Below, piece after piece: positions 7,259 to 13,034 of a stretch of DNA of 13,034 nt. The position numbers and the translations under genes were made by a program. Location: contig PUKL01000109.1 of NCBI GenBank assembly GCA_003552275.1, forward strand, positions 1 through 13,034, written 5' to 3'. The stretch is from Mollicutes bacterium (GTDB lineage: Bacteria > Bacillota_I > Bacilli_A > Izemoplasmatales > Izemoplasmataceae). Positions within the stretch are counted from its first letter, which is position 1; each line of letters opens with the position of its first letter. Below the pieces are notes generated by a model, which was not told the origin of the DNA, made no database searches, and saw only the letters and a program-made list of their open reading frames with translations.

Positions 7259-7287
7259 ATTATACCACAAATCCTTTGGTTTCTCGC
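7259..7287 (-). promoter_or_regulatory. Extended -10 promoter of the HAD-priA-fmt operon
   Basis: The minus strand has TGGTATAAT (7267-7259), a perfect -10 with the TG extension. The -35 position 17 bases upstream (7287-7282, GCGAGA) is poor. Together with the rnjA -10 it forms the inverted pair ATTATACC (7259-7266) and GGTATAAT (7297-7304). Confidence 0.65.
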
Positions 7288-7304
7288 GCAAAATGGGGTA
7301 TAAT
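7276..7304 (+). promoter_or_regulatory. rnjA promoter
   Basis: TTGGTT (7276-7281) lies 17 bases from a perfect TATAAT (7299-7304). Transcription would start near 7311, giving a leader of about 40 bases before the ATG at 7352. The -35 boxes of this promoter and the divergent HAD promoter are adjacent, so the two polymerases may compete. Confidence 0.7.
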
Positions 7305-7351
7305 GGTGTGAAAACGAAACCGTCACCGCCCCTTTTCTAGGAGGATTCACA

Positions 7352-9037
7352 ATGGCGAACCGAATGCTGAAAAAACACGAAACCGGTGTTTTTGCCTTGG
7401 GCGGCCTCGGCGAAGTCGGAAAGAACATGTATGTGATCGAACACGCAGACGAGATCATCATCATCGACGCCGGGGTCATGTTCCCGGACGAGCACCTTCC
7501 GGGCATCGACTATGTCATCCCCGACTACACCTACCTTGTGGAGAACCAACATAGGATCAAGGGCCTTTTCATCACCCACGGTCATGAGGACCACATCGGT
7601 GGAATCCCCTGGCTTTTACGCCAGGTGAAGATTCCGAAAATCTATGCGGCCGGCATCGCCGTCGGTCTCATCAAGAACAAGATGCAAGAACATCGCGGCG
7701 TACAGTACAACCTCTTCGAATTTTTCGAGAACGACACCATCGCCTTCAAGCACATGAAGGTGAACTTTTTCCGTACGAACCATTCCATCCCCGATTCCTT
7801 CGGCATCGCCGTGAAGACCCCCGCCGGGCGCATCGTCCATACGGGTGATTTCAAGTTCGATTTCACCCCCACGGGGCCCGACGCCGATTATCTGAAAATG
7901 GCCAAACTCGGCCATGACGGCGTCGATCTGCTTTTGAGCGACTCGACGAATGCCGAACTCGACGTCTTCACCAAGAGCGAGACCGCGGTGAGCGAAAACC
8001 TCCACGACATCTTCAGCCGTATCGAAGGAAGGGCCGTCGTGGCCACATTCGCCTCCAACATCCACCGGGTCCAGCAGATCATCGAGGCCTCGATCGCCAC
8101 CGACAGGAAAATCGCCGTTTTCGGCCGGAGCATGGAACGCACCATCGAGGTCGGCCAGGAGATGGGCTACATCAAAGCGCCGCACGGCACCTTCGTCGGC
8201 GGCAGGGCGCTCAGGCACTTCAAGCCCGAAGAGATCACGATCCTCTCCACGGGCTCGCAAGGGGAACCTTTCGCCGCCCTCTCCCGCATCGCCAACGGCA
8301 CCCACCGGCAGATCAAGATCCAACCGGGAGACACCGTCATCTTCTCTTCGAGCCCCATCCCCGGCAACGCCCCCTCCATCAACAAAACCATCAACCAGCT
8401 CTTCAAGCGGGAAGCGAACGTCATCACCCATTCGCCCTTGACCGACACCCACACGAGCGGCCATGCCGGCGGTGAAGAGCTGAAACTCATGTTGAAGCTG
8501 ATGAAACCCCGCTTCTTCTTCCCCGTCCACGGCGAACACCGCATGTTGAAGATCCATGCCGAGAAGGCCATCTCCTGCGGGGGGAAGAAAGGCAACGAAT
8601 TCGTGCTGGACAACGGCGACATCCTCGCCTTGTCGCGAAAAAGGGTGCGCATCGCGGGCAAGGTCCCCGCTTCCAACGTCTACATCGACGGCAAGGGCAT
8701 CGGCGACATCGGCAACATCGTGCTCCGCGACAGACGCACGCTCGCCGAAGACGGTCTCCTTTCGGCCATCGTGACCATCGACGAAGAAAAACGGGAAGTC
8801 CTGGGCATGCCGGTGATCGTCAGCCGCGGCTTCGTCTACATGAAGGACCCCACCGAACTCACCGACGAGATCGCCCTCCTCGCCCGTGACACCACCAAGA
8901 AAATCCTGGCGAAGAGTTCCTCCGGCTCCCTCCCCTTCGGCAACATCAAACGGGAGCTCGCGGATAAGCTGAACGACCACATATACAAAAAGACCGAACG
9001 GGAACCGATGATCCTTCCCGTCGTCGTGACCGTATGA
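7352..9037 (+). CDS. rnjA: Ribonuclease J (RNase J1 type)
   Basis: RNase J is a metallo-beta-lactamase/beta-CASP enzyme with 5'-3' exo- and endoribonuclease activity, central to mRNA decay and rRNA maturation in Bacillota. The 561 residues match RNase J1 (about 555). The zinc site is THGHEDHIGG (75-84; H76, H78, D80, H81), with H144 in RTNHSIPD, D166 in HTGDFKFD and H393 in PVHGEHRML. The beta-CASP domain spans roughly 210-350, and a C-terminal domain follows from about 450. All metal ligands are present, so I call the active J1 type and not a catalytically weak J2. The ATG follows AGGAGGA by about 6 bases. It is the only rightward gene here, with its own promoter and terminator. Confidence 0.97.
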   Translation: MANRMLKKHETGVFALGGLGEVGKNMYVIEHADEIIIIDAGVMFPDEHLPGIDYVIPDYTYLVENQHRIKGLFITHGHEDHIGGIPWLLRQVKIPKIYAAGIAVGLIKNKMQEHRGVQYNLFEFFENDTIAFKHMKVNFFRTNHSIPDSFGIAVKTPAGRIVHTGDFKFDFTPTGPDADYLKMAKLGHDGVDLLLSDSTNAELDVFTKSETAVSENLHDIFSRIEGRAVVATFASNIHRVQQIIEASIATDRKIAVFGRSMERTIEVGQEMGYIKAPHGTFVGGRALRHFKPEEITILSTGSQGEPFAALSRIANGTHRQIKIQPGDTVIFSSSPIPGNAPSINKTINQLFKREANVITHSPLTDTHTSGHAGGEELKLMLKLMKPRFFFPVHGEHRMLKIHAEKAISCGGKKGNEFVLDNGDILALSRKRVRIAGKVPASNVYIDGKGIGDIGNIVLRDRRTLAEDGLLSAIVTIDEEKREVLGMPVIVSRGFVYMKDPTELTDEIALLARDTTKKILAKSSSGSLPFGNIKRELADKLNDHIYKKTEREPMILPVVVTV

Positions 9038-9050
9038 ATAAAGAACACAT

Positions 9051-9090
9051 AAAAAACCGGGGGCCACGTTTTCCGTGGACCCCGTTTTTT
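9051..9090. terminator. Bidirectional terminator between rnjA and the galactokinase-like gene
   Basis: A stem of CGGGG/CCCCG plus CCACG/CGTGG, with one G-A mismatch, closes a five-base loop (TTTTC). It is flanked by A6 (9051-9056) and T6 (9085-9090). It sits between two convergent stop codons (9037 and 9097) and can end transcripts from both sides. Confidence 0.9.
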
Positions 9091-9096
9091 CTATCG

Positions 9097-10263
9097 TCAC
9101 GCTTCTTTCGAAACATGTTTTCGCACACCGTCACATGCGGTGGCGGGTATGAATTCGACCGTCTTCTCGAACCGGCTCCAAAATTTCTTCTGCAGGGCGT
9201 CGAGGTCCAAAGCGGCCTTCTTCTCTTCCAGGAGGAGGATGATCGGCATCCCGGAAAGGAAAGCCAACTTCGCCCCCAAGGCGCCTTCGCTCATGGCGGC
9301 CTCCACGAGCCAGTCGAACATCTCGTTGGACTGCCCGGCCAGTTCTTGCAGGGAGGTGTGCGTCTGGTTCATGAAATCACCCACACCGATGACATCCTTC
9401 CGTTCACAGCAGGAACGGCTCTGGCTGACACGGTCGTTCTCGAACACGACATGTTCGGTCATGGCGAGGCCCCGGCGTGAGAGAATCTCCCCGCGATGAT
9501 TGGTGAACTCGCGCACCCCGAGGTCGCAGAGTTGTTCGACATGGCGGGCTTTCCGGATGCTCTCCAACGCCTTGTCGAGGGCCTCGATCCGTGTTGCGAA
9601 GTCGGGGTTTATCGCAAAACGGGGTTGTTTGACGACGGCCAGGTGGAACCTGTAGGTTTGGAAATCGAAAGGGAGATGGACGTGTTCTCTCGTGTTTGCG
9701 TCGTAGAGGAACATGCGTCCCTTTTTCGCCGCGAGGCTGCAAAGATGATGGGCCGGGCTCGTGGTGCGTTTATGGATCCTTCTCTCGGCGTGGGCCGCGT
9801 AGCGAGCCATGCGGGTGTAGGAGAGGGAGAATTCGTGCCTGTCGGCAAGCAAAGCGATGAACAAAGTGGTGAACGCCTGGTCGATCGTCATGTTCAGATC
9901 GCGGTCGCTGTCGGCGACCATGGTGATGTTCAGACCGCTCTCGACATTGTAGCCTTCATAGCGGAGTTTTTCGAGGACGGCTTCGAAGACGTTGAAAAGG
10001 GGTGTCTCGTGGTCGTGGGCGAGCTGGCGCATGTCGATCGTGGCCTCGAGTTTCTGTCGGAAGGCCTCGATGCGGATGTGGAGCTCGAAATCGTCACGTT
10101 GTGTGTAGCCTGCGTGGAGTGTGACGGGGGTGGCGAACATGATGACATTCCCCCCCGCATAATCGCAAAGGTCCCCGAGCAGTGTGACCGAAAGGGGCAG
10201 CTCGAGATGCGAGGTGAGCGAGGTGCGGAAGTGTTCTTCGTGAAGAGACAGGAGTTTCTTCAT
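9097..10263 (-). CDS. Galactokinase-like GHMP protein, probably not a kinase
   Basis: This 388-residue protein has galactokinase length and layout. LSVTLLGDLCDYAGGNVI (24-41) aligns with the GalK signature GRVNLIGEHTDYNGGFVL. The later blocks RRGLAMTEHVVFENDRV (263-279), GDFMNQTHTSLQEL (295-308) and SNEMFDWLVEAAMSEGALGAKL (312-333, split by the usual GalK landmarks) match the RarHVVtEn, LMnxSHxSL and GvyGARmTGGG regions. Key parts are lost. The sugar-binding E-H-T is D31-L32-C33. The ATP loop GLSSSA is replaced by sequence around 116-128. No GIMDQ catalytic motif is visible near 160-182. The final GGG is gone. I infer a pseudokinase, perhaps a ligand sensor like yeast Gal3. The ATG follows GGGGAGGG, 30 bases after the exonuclease gene. 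No other galactose gene is nearby. Confidence 0.82.
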   Translation of the reverse strand: MKKLLSLHEEHFRTSLTSHLELPLSVTLLGDLCDYAGGNVIMFATPVTLHAGYTQRDDFELHIRIEAFRQKLEATIDMRQLAHDHETPLFNVFEAVLEKLRYEGYNVESGLNITMVADSDRDLNMTIDQAFTTLFIALLADRHEFSLSYTRMARYAAHAERRIHKRTTSPAHHLCSLAAKKGRMFLYDANTREHVHLPFDFQTYRFHLAVVKQPRFAINPDFATRIEALDKALESIRKARHVEQLCDLGVREFTNHRGEILSRRGLAMTEHVVFENDRVSQSRSCCERKDVIGVGDFMNQTHTSLQELAGQSNEMFDWLVEAAMSEGALGAKLAFLSGMPIILLLEEKKAALDLDALQKKFWSRFEKTVEFIPATACDGVRKHVSKEA

Positions 10264-10293
10264 AGCGGATCCCTCCCCATTCCTTTTTACCCT

Positions 10294-11163
10294 TCAGTCT
10301 ATTTTGGAAAAATGCGGGTGAAGGGCGTTGATCTCTTCGAGAAATCGCTCATAGATCGTTTTGGTCATCAAGGCGTCATCAAGGGCGTCGTGGCGTTGGT
10401 CGTTCGGTCCTTCGCCGTGGTTGTTGTAGGCTGTGAGCAGTCCGACGTCGTCTTTGAGTCCGTAGAAGGTCTTGTAGAGTTCGAGCAGGTTCACGAAACG
10501 GATGCGGGGGCGGATGGGTGGGAGTCTGTTGATCGTGTAGGACTCCCGCAAAGCGAGGATGTCGTTCTTCCCCCAGACGATGACCGCCGGCCGGTGGGAA
10601 CGCACGAGTTTCTTGAGTCGCTCGTAGAAATCGGCATAGGGCAGGCCGGCGTCGATCTCTTCTTGGGTCACCCCGAGGAATTTCCGGGTCCGTTTCGTGA
10701 TTTTTTTGTGGCGGGTCGGCCGGATGAAACCGCGGAAGGTCTCCATGACCTCACCATCGGCGGAGACGAGGACATAGCCCGCCTGGATGATCTCCTGTTT
10801 GAAATCCTTGTCCTTGTGATAGGGATGCATGCTCATCTCGAGGTCGAGGAAGAGCTTCTTCCCGAGATTGTTCAAGAAGCGGACCATCTCCGTCCGGATG
10901 TCCGTCTCGCTGTAGAGGACGAGCGGACGGCGCGGCGAAGGGCGGACGATGCGTTTGACGCTTTCGGCCACATGCCGGCGCACGCCTCTTTTTCTCTCGC
11001 TCTTCTTGATGGAGAGCACGACGAAATTGCCGGGATGCAAGAACTCCTGGAGACGGTTGAACTGCGCCCTCTGCAAATAACATTTCATCCGCTTGTTGCG
11101 GAAGACGATATCGAGAATGCGGGTTCTTTCTTCCGTGTGCAGGATTTTTCCGTAGACGAGCAT
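10294..11163 (-). CDS. DEDDh 3'-5' exonuclease with an extra N-terminal domain
   Basis: This is a 289-residue protein. The C-terminal part is a DnaQ/KapD/ERI-type DEDDh exonuclease: FLDLEMS (105-111; D107, E109), WGKNDILAL (197-205; D201) and QRHDALDDAL (256-265; H258, D263). The middle segment, GFIRPTRHKKITKRTRKFLG (145-164) then VTQEEIDAG (165-173), follows the substrate-path pattern of KapD-like enzymes. Residues 1-75 form a basic, beta-rich region (GKILHTEERTRILDIVFRNK, then FLHPGNFVVLSIKK) that could be an OB-like nucleic-acid-binding fold; that is inference. Substrate (RNA or DNA) is unknown. A longer reading upstream of this start only overlaps uvrC and is not real. The ATG is 4 bases after uvrC, and its ribosome site contains the uvrC stop, so the two are translationally coupled. 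Confidence 0.87.
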   Translation of the reverse strand: MLVYGKILHTEERTRILDIVFRNKRMKCYLQRAQFNRLQEFLHPGNFVVLSIKKSERKRGVRRHVAESVKRIVRPSPRRPLVLYSETDIRTEMVRFLNNLGKKLFLDLEMSMHPYHKDKDFKQEIIQAGYVLVSADGEVMETFRGFIRPTRHKKITKRTRKFLGVTQEEIDAGLPYADFYERLKKLVRSHRPAVIVWGKNDILALRESYTINRLPPIRPRIRFVNLLELYKTFYGLKDDVGLLTAYNNHGEGPNDQRHDALDDALMTKTIYERFLEEINALHPHFSKID

Positions 11164-11165
11164 CT

Positions 11166-11173
11166 GATCACCT
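11166..11173 (-). promoter_or_regulatory. Ribosome site containing the uvrC stop codon
   Basis: AGGTGATC (11173-11166 on the minus strand) pairs with the 16S tail. Its central TGA (11170-11168) is the uvrC stop, and the exonuclease ATG starts 2 bases further on. A ribosome ending uvrC would be placed to start the exonuclease, a typical translational coupling layout. Confidence 0.8.
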
Positions 11174-12937
11174 GTCTTTGTCTTTCTCTTCGAGATGCAA
11201 TTTGATGTTCTTGATGGTCTTTTCGGGTATCCCCAACGCCCGGAGACTCTCATCTTCGGCCGCGCGGATCGCTTTGACGGTCTTGAAGGTCGAAAGGAGC
11301 TTCTTCTTCGTCTTGGGCCCGACACCCTCGATATCGTCGAGGACGCTTTCGAAAAGGCCCTTCCCCCGGATCTTCTTGTGGTATTCGGTGGCGAAACGGT
11401 GCGCCTCCTCCTGGATGCGCGAAAGCAGGCGGAAGAGTCTTCCCGTCTTCGCGAGGGCGATGGTGTTGTGCGAGGAATCGAGGAGATGGTGGGTCTTGTG
11501 GTCCTGCGACTTCACCATGCCGGCGACGGGGATGGAAAGACCCAGAGCGGAAAGCACTTCCTTCGTCGTCTGCATCTGTTGGATGCCGCCGTCGACGAGG
11601 ATGAGGTCGGGGAGTTCCCCCTCTTCCATGAGCAACCGCCTGTAGCGGCGATAGACCGCTTCCTCGAGCAGGGCGCTGTCGGACGAGGATGCTGCGGCTT
11701 TGAGCTTGAATTTCCGATAGAGCTCATTGTGCGGGCGTCCGTTCACGAACACCACCACGGCGCTCGTGGCATGGCTGCCGAAGAGATGGGCGTTGTCGAA
11801 GGCCTCGATCCGGTAGGGGGTGGGGATGTCTAGCTCCTCGGCGAGCTCTTCGAGGGCGCCGAAGGTGCGCGCCTTCAGCTCTTTCGTCTTCAAGCGTTCA
11901 TTCTTCAAGGTCGCTTGGGCGTTCTCTTTCGCCATGTCGAGAAGACGGCGTTTCACACCCCGTTTCGGGATGTGGACGTTCGTCTCGAGGGCCGCCGCCA
12001 AAGCCGCGCCGTCCTCGATGCCGTCGATGAGGATCTCGCGGGGGATCGGATTGTTCCGATAGAACTGGCCGAGGTATTGACCGAGCGCGTCTTGGGCGGA
12101 CGCCTCCTTGTCGAGGAGACGCTTGTCGGTGGCGCTGATCTTGCCGTTGCGCACGAAGAGAAAGGTCAAAGCCAGGAATTCTTCGTCCTCGGCGATGCCG
12201 ACGACATCGCGACTGGTTGCGTCTTTCAGGTTGACCGACTGTCTGGCCCCGGTCGTCTTCTTGATCGCCTCGATGGTGTCTTTGTATTCCTGGGCGCGTT
12301 CGAACTGGAGTTTGTCGCTGGCCGCGGCCATCTTCTCCTCGAGTTCGGTGACGATTTCTTTCGTGTGACCGCGCAAGAAGCGGTCGATTTTTTTCTTTAT
12401 CGGTTCATAACGTTCTTTTTCGATTGTATTGATGCAGGGGGCGAGACACTGACCGAGATGCCAATAGAGACAGGCTTCACCGGGGAGCCGTTGGCATTTT
12501 CGGAGCGGATAGAGCTTGTTCAGGATCCTGAGTGTCTCCCTGGCGGCCCGGACGTCGGGGAAGGGGCCGTAGATGTGGCGGTTCTTCTTGTTCTTGACGT
12601 TTCTTGTCACCCGGAGTTTGGGGTGTCTTTCGGTGGTGATCTCGATGTAGGGATAGGTCTTGTCGTCGGTGAGGAGGACGTTGTAGCGGGGTTGTTCCTT
12701 TTTGATGAGATCGAGCTCGAGGATCAAGGCCTCGATCTCGGTAAGGGTCACGATATAGTCGAAATCGGCGGTGGCGGTGACCATCTTTTGCGTCTTGTAG
12801 TCGTGAGACCCCGTGAAATAGCTCGAAAGACGGGATTTCAGGTTCTTCGCCTTGCCGACATAGTGCGTGCGGCCTTGGTCGTCCTTCATGAGATAGACGC
12901 CCGGTCTTTTAGGAACGTCGACGAGTTTTTCCTTCAT
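11168..12937 (-). CDS. uvrC: Excinuclease ABC subunit C
   Basis: UvrC makes both cuts beside a DNA lesion handed over by UvrA/UvrB. The 589 residues match the family. The GIY-YIG nuclease has GVY (13-15), HYVGKA (25-30), R36 and E74. Four cysteines, C148, C156, C164 and C168, match the spacing of the Fe-S cluster cysteines of E. coli UvrC. The UVR (UvrB-binding) helix is near 193-228. The RNase H-like nuclease has IEAFDNAH (377-384, D381), LILVDGGIQQ (445-454, D449) and EEAHRFA (510-516, H513). Two helix-hairpin-helix repeats close the protein (about 533-580). The family's GGKGQ is GGIQQ here; the catalytic acids are kept. The ATG follows GGCGGTGA. It leads the exonuclease and galactokinase-like genes. 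Confidence 0.97.
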   Translation of the reverse strand: MKEKLVDVPKRPGVYLMKDDQGRTHYVGKAKNLKSRLSSYFTGSHDYKTQKMVTATADFDYIVTLTEIEALILELDLIKKEQPRYNVLLTDDKTYPYIEITTERHPKLRVTRNVKNKKNRHIYGPFPDVRAARETLRILNKLYPLRKCQRLPGEACLYWHLGQCLAPCINTIEKERYEPIKKKIDRFLRGHTKEIVTELEEKMAAASDKLQFERAQEYKDTIEAIKKTTGARQSVNLKDATSRDVVGIAEDEEFLALTFLFVRNGKISATDKRLLDKEASAQDALGQYLGQFYRNNPIPREILIDGIEDGAALAAALETNVHIPKRGVKRRLLDMAKENAQATLKNERLKTKELKARTFGALEELAEELDIPTPYRIEAFDNAHLFGSHATSAVVVFVNGRPHNELYRKFKLKAAASSSDSALLEEAVYRRYRRLLMEEGELPDLILVDGGIQQMQTTKEVLSALGLSIPVAGMVKSQDHKTHHLLDSSHNTIALAKTGRLFRLLSRIQEEAHRFATEYHKKIRGKGLFESVLDDIEGVGPKTKKKLLSTFKTVKAIRAAEDESLRALGIPEKTIKNIKLHLEEKDKDR

Positions 12938-12967
12938 GGAGTCACCGCCTTCTTCCGCATAAGAAGG

Positions 12968-12991
12968 GAAAAAGCGCTCGAAAAAGCGCTC
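12968..12991 (-). repeat. Two tandem copies of a 12-base unit, possible weak terminator
   Basis: GAGCGCTTTTTC (minus strand) occurs twice with no gap, at 12991-12980 and 12979-12968. AGCGC (12990-12986) can pair with GCGCT (12977-12973) just before a T tract, so it may act as a weak intrinsic terminator before uvrC. The first copy overlaps the stop codon of the upstream gene. No clear uvrC promoter was seen in 12938-12967, so partial read-through from upstream is plausible. Confidence 0.5.
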
Positions 12992-13034
12992 AGTCCTTCT
13001 TGTCCTTGTCCAACACCTTTTTGAGGCCCTTTTC
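12990..13034 (-). CDS. C-terminal end of a leftward gene (partial)
   Basis: The last 14 codons of an open frame read E-K-G-L-K-K-V-L-D-K-D-K-K-D and then TGA (12992-12990). A lysine/aspartate-rich tail is usual for a soluble protein end. The frame is open to the window edge and ends just before the tandem repeat and uvrC, with leftward orientation like uvrC. The product cannot be identified. Confidence 0.55.
   Translation of the reverse strand, partial: EKGLKKVLDKDKKD

Noticed and set aside
7616..9100. Long leftward open frame opposite rnjA
   Set aside because: Shadow of rnjA, with low-complexity acidic and Gly-rich product and no domain.
9496..11205. Long rightward open frame across the galactokinase-like and exonuclease genes
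   Set aside because: It spans two genes and their gap on the other strand; no domain seen.
11164..11325. N-terminal extension of the exonuclease reading frame
   Set aside because: It lies inside uvrC in another frame, has an Arg/Ser-rich shadow-like product, and the ATG at 11163 has a strong ribosome site.
3143..12937. Mycoplasma genetic code (TGA as Trp)
   Set aside because: Genes end at TGA exactly where their families end, with downstream genes starting a few bases later, and Trp is encoded by TGG.
1..13034. CRISPR array, transposon, prophage, tRNA or rRNA
   Set aside because: No spaced direct repeats, transposase, integrase, phage genes, tRNA cloverleaf or rRNA sequence was seen on either strand.

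Overview
The window reads as a piece of a chromosome from a Bacillota bacterium of the Bacilli, perhaps one of the Mollicutes-related orders (Acholeplasmatales, Izemoplasmatales, RF39-type) or Erysipelotrichia. The reasons are an RNase J, a YutG-type PgpA, a short LemA protein, and Shine-Dalgarno sites that follow the Bacillota AAGGAGGTGATC pattern. Base composition is fairly GC-rich by eye. TGG encodes Trp and TGA is a true stop, so this is genetic code 11 and not the mycoplasma code. The lineage is an inference. No mobile element, CRISPR array, rRNA or tRNA was seen.

Layout, left to right. Positions 1-25 hold the first codons of a leftward gene. It has its own promoter and a CcpA/LacI-type operator (55-104). 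An apparently gene-free stretch (about 105-373) follows, ending at a strong hairpin terminator (374-406). A leftward block then runs from 7237 down to 423: a HAD phosphatase, priA, fmt, a pgpA/yutG homologue, a six-helix membrane protein with a decayed HD-GYP domain, and a lemA-family gene. An extended -10 promoter inside this block (3110-3118) can start the last three genes separately. rnjA (7352-9037) is the only rightward gene. It is divergent from the HAD gene across a compact back-to-back promoter region and ends at a two-way terminator (9051-9090). A second leftward block comes from 12937 to 9097: uvrC, a DEDDh 3'-5' exonuclease whose ribosome site contains the uvrC stop codon, and a galactokinase-like protein that has lost its kinase motifs. 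The last 45 bases are the end of another leftward gene.

Most of the content is housekeeping: replication restart (PriA), initiator tRNA formylation (Fmt), phosphatidylglycerol synthesis (PgpA), RNA processing (RNase J) and excision repair (UvrC). The unusual parts are two probable pseudoenzymes (HD-GYP-like and galactokinase-like), the uvrC-exonuclease coupling, an altered helicase motif II in PriA (DEEQ), a priA-fmt locus without def or rsmB, and use of TGA as the stop in all eleven gene ends visible. I found no defence system or clearly new multi-gene machine.
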